From NCBI GenBank assembly GCA_008508345.1, contig QNGE01000109.1, forward strand, positions 186,001-250,000: a DNA stretch of 64,000 nt. Reading direction: 5' to 3'. The notes beneath the pieces were generated by a model that did no database searches, was not told the origin of the DNA, and saw nothing but the letters and a program-made list of their open reading frames with translations. Source of the DNA: Paragonimus westermani (taxonomy: Eukaryota > Platyhelminthes > Trematoda > Plagiorchiida > Troglotrematidae). This document shows, piece after piece, positions 63,061-64,000 of the stretch. The position numbers and the translations under genes were made by a program. Numbering within the stretch: position 1 is the stretch's first letter; each line of letters starts with the position of its first letter.

Positions 63061-64000
63061 TTTCATCTGGCTTGTGAAACTTGCCAAAATACTTATGAGT
63101 AACAGCAGTAGCCATTCAAAAACGTTGTCTTAGTGAAGTGTATTACTACTCCCTTTGTGATGTCTCAGAAATATTTTGACTCTTAATTATCGTTTTTCAT
63201 TGTTCTGTGTACCCCCTAAGGTTATCAGTGCATGCATAACTGTTGGACTTCATCAATCACATCGGTTTGATCTGCACGAGCAAACCCAGAATATGACCAA
63301 TCAACTATAATCTGTAGGGTTTTGTATAAACTGTGGGCTTCCTCATAATCGCTTGGACGGTTTTCTCAGTCATTCCATCCTCGAACGTGCTCACTTATTT
63401 AACGGTGGATTCTACAAATCCCGCTTCCTGCGTGTACCTGGATGTGCAACTCGTCCATTGAGTTTAATATATCTACTCCTGTTGCATGCACGTACATAGA
63501 TATAAAGCCACAACAACCTACGGCGGAGTGATGGCTGAGATTTTGTTACGTTTGTGGATCAGTCAACAGGTTACCAAGTATGAACGCCTGCCGAGGGCTT
63601 GGAACAAACCAGGCTATGTGATTACAACACTGATTGCCTGACAAGTGGTCGTGTTCATGCCGGTCAAGTAATATATCAATGATACTAAGAGGTTGTCAAA
63701 TGGCACCACAATGAATACCATAACTCAATTACATCGGCCTTGTATTGTTACCTGTGTGAATCCGATATATTCACCGTTCGGAACAACTGAGTATGTACCC
63801 TTATCTTCTATGTATGCAAGTGTTACGCTACCTATTGACTTCCAGCTGGCTCATTTTGCGACTATTAACTCGTTCGCTTCACAGCTGATATCCGGCTAGC
63901 GGTCAGGTCTACTGAATAAATAGCCTGTTTATTCGGTCCTGACAAGCCCGACTGTTGTTTATTTCTTTACCATACGAGTGATTTAATGTTGAGCAAGCTA
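63061..64000. other. no recognised gene
   Basis: Only a plus frame of 68 codons at 63693-63899, without a recognisable domain. Confidence 0.5.

Noticed and set aside
1..64000. CRISPR arrays, bacterial operons, rRNA genes, functional tRNA genes
   Set aside because: None seen; the sequence is eukaryotic in character and the tRNA-like pieces lack proper stems.

Overview
This window reads as nuclear DNA of a parasitic flatworm, most likely a digenean trematode (fluke). It is AT-rich and almost free of long open frames. Coding sequence is split by large introns with canonical splice sites. The repeats are of the kinds usual in fluke genomes: Penelope-like retroelement (PLE) fragments with a GIY-YIG endonuclease tail, the end of a non-LTR retrotransposon, and tRNA-derived SINEs. 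Nothing bacterial, viral or organellar was seen.

The only host gene I can name is an innexin (invertebrate gap-junction channel) on the minus strand. One exon (53167-52092) carries the cytoplasmic loop, the third membrane segment and most of the second extracellular loop. An intron of about 8.2 kb follows. The last exon (43857-42816) carries the end of that loop, the fourth membrane segment and a long Ser/Arg/Pro-rich cytoplasmic tail. The N-terminal exon or exons, with membrane segments 1 and 2, should lie at higher coordinates; I could not find them up to 64000. The cytoplasmic loop is about 200 residues longer than usual and has a Cys-rich patch.

The rest is mostly decayed mobile DNA. PLE remnants lie at 18.8-19.4, 28.6-31.15, 37.7-38.04, 54.15-54.30 and 57.07-58.34 kb. 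A near-perfect palindrome at 7158-7373 looks like a body-less PLE end. At four of these places the same layout recurs: a PLE body or end pointing one way, joined head to head with an inverted copy of only its 3' end. The palindrome is bracketed by an exact 14-bp direct repeat, and each arm holds a hammerhead-ribozyme-like core. This is the most interesting structure in the window.

Layout: 1-7077 no recognised feature; 7078-7386 palindromic insertion; 7387-18630 nothing recognised except a microsatellite; 18630-19392 SINE and PLE fragment; 22.3-22.55 kb non-LTR retrotransposon tail; 28.6-31.15 kb PLE complex; 37.7-38.04 kb PLE fragment; 42.8-53.2 kb innexin with a SINE-like sequence and a possible extra exon in its intron; 54.15-58.34 kb PLE fragments; 62.6-63.04 kb cluster of three related SINEs. 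The mobile sequences do not appear to work with the innexin; they sit in its intron and flanks.
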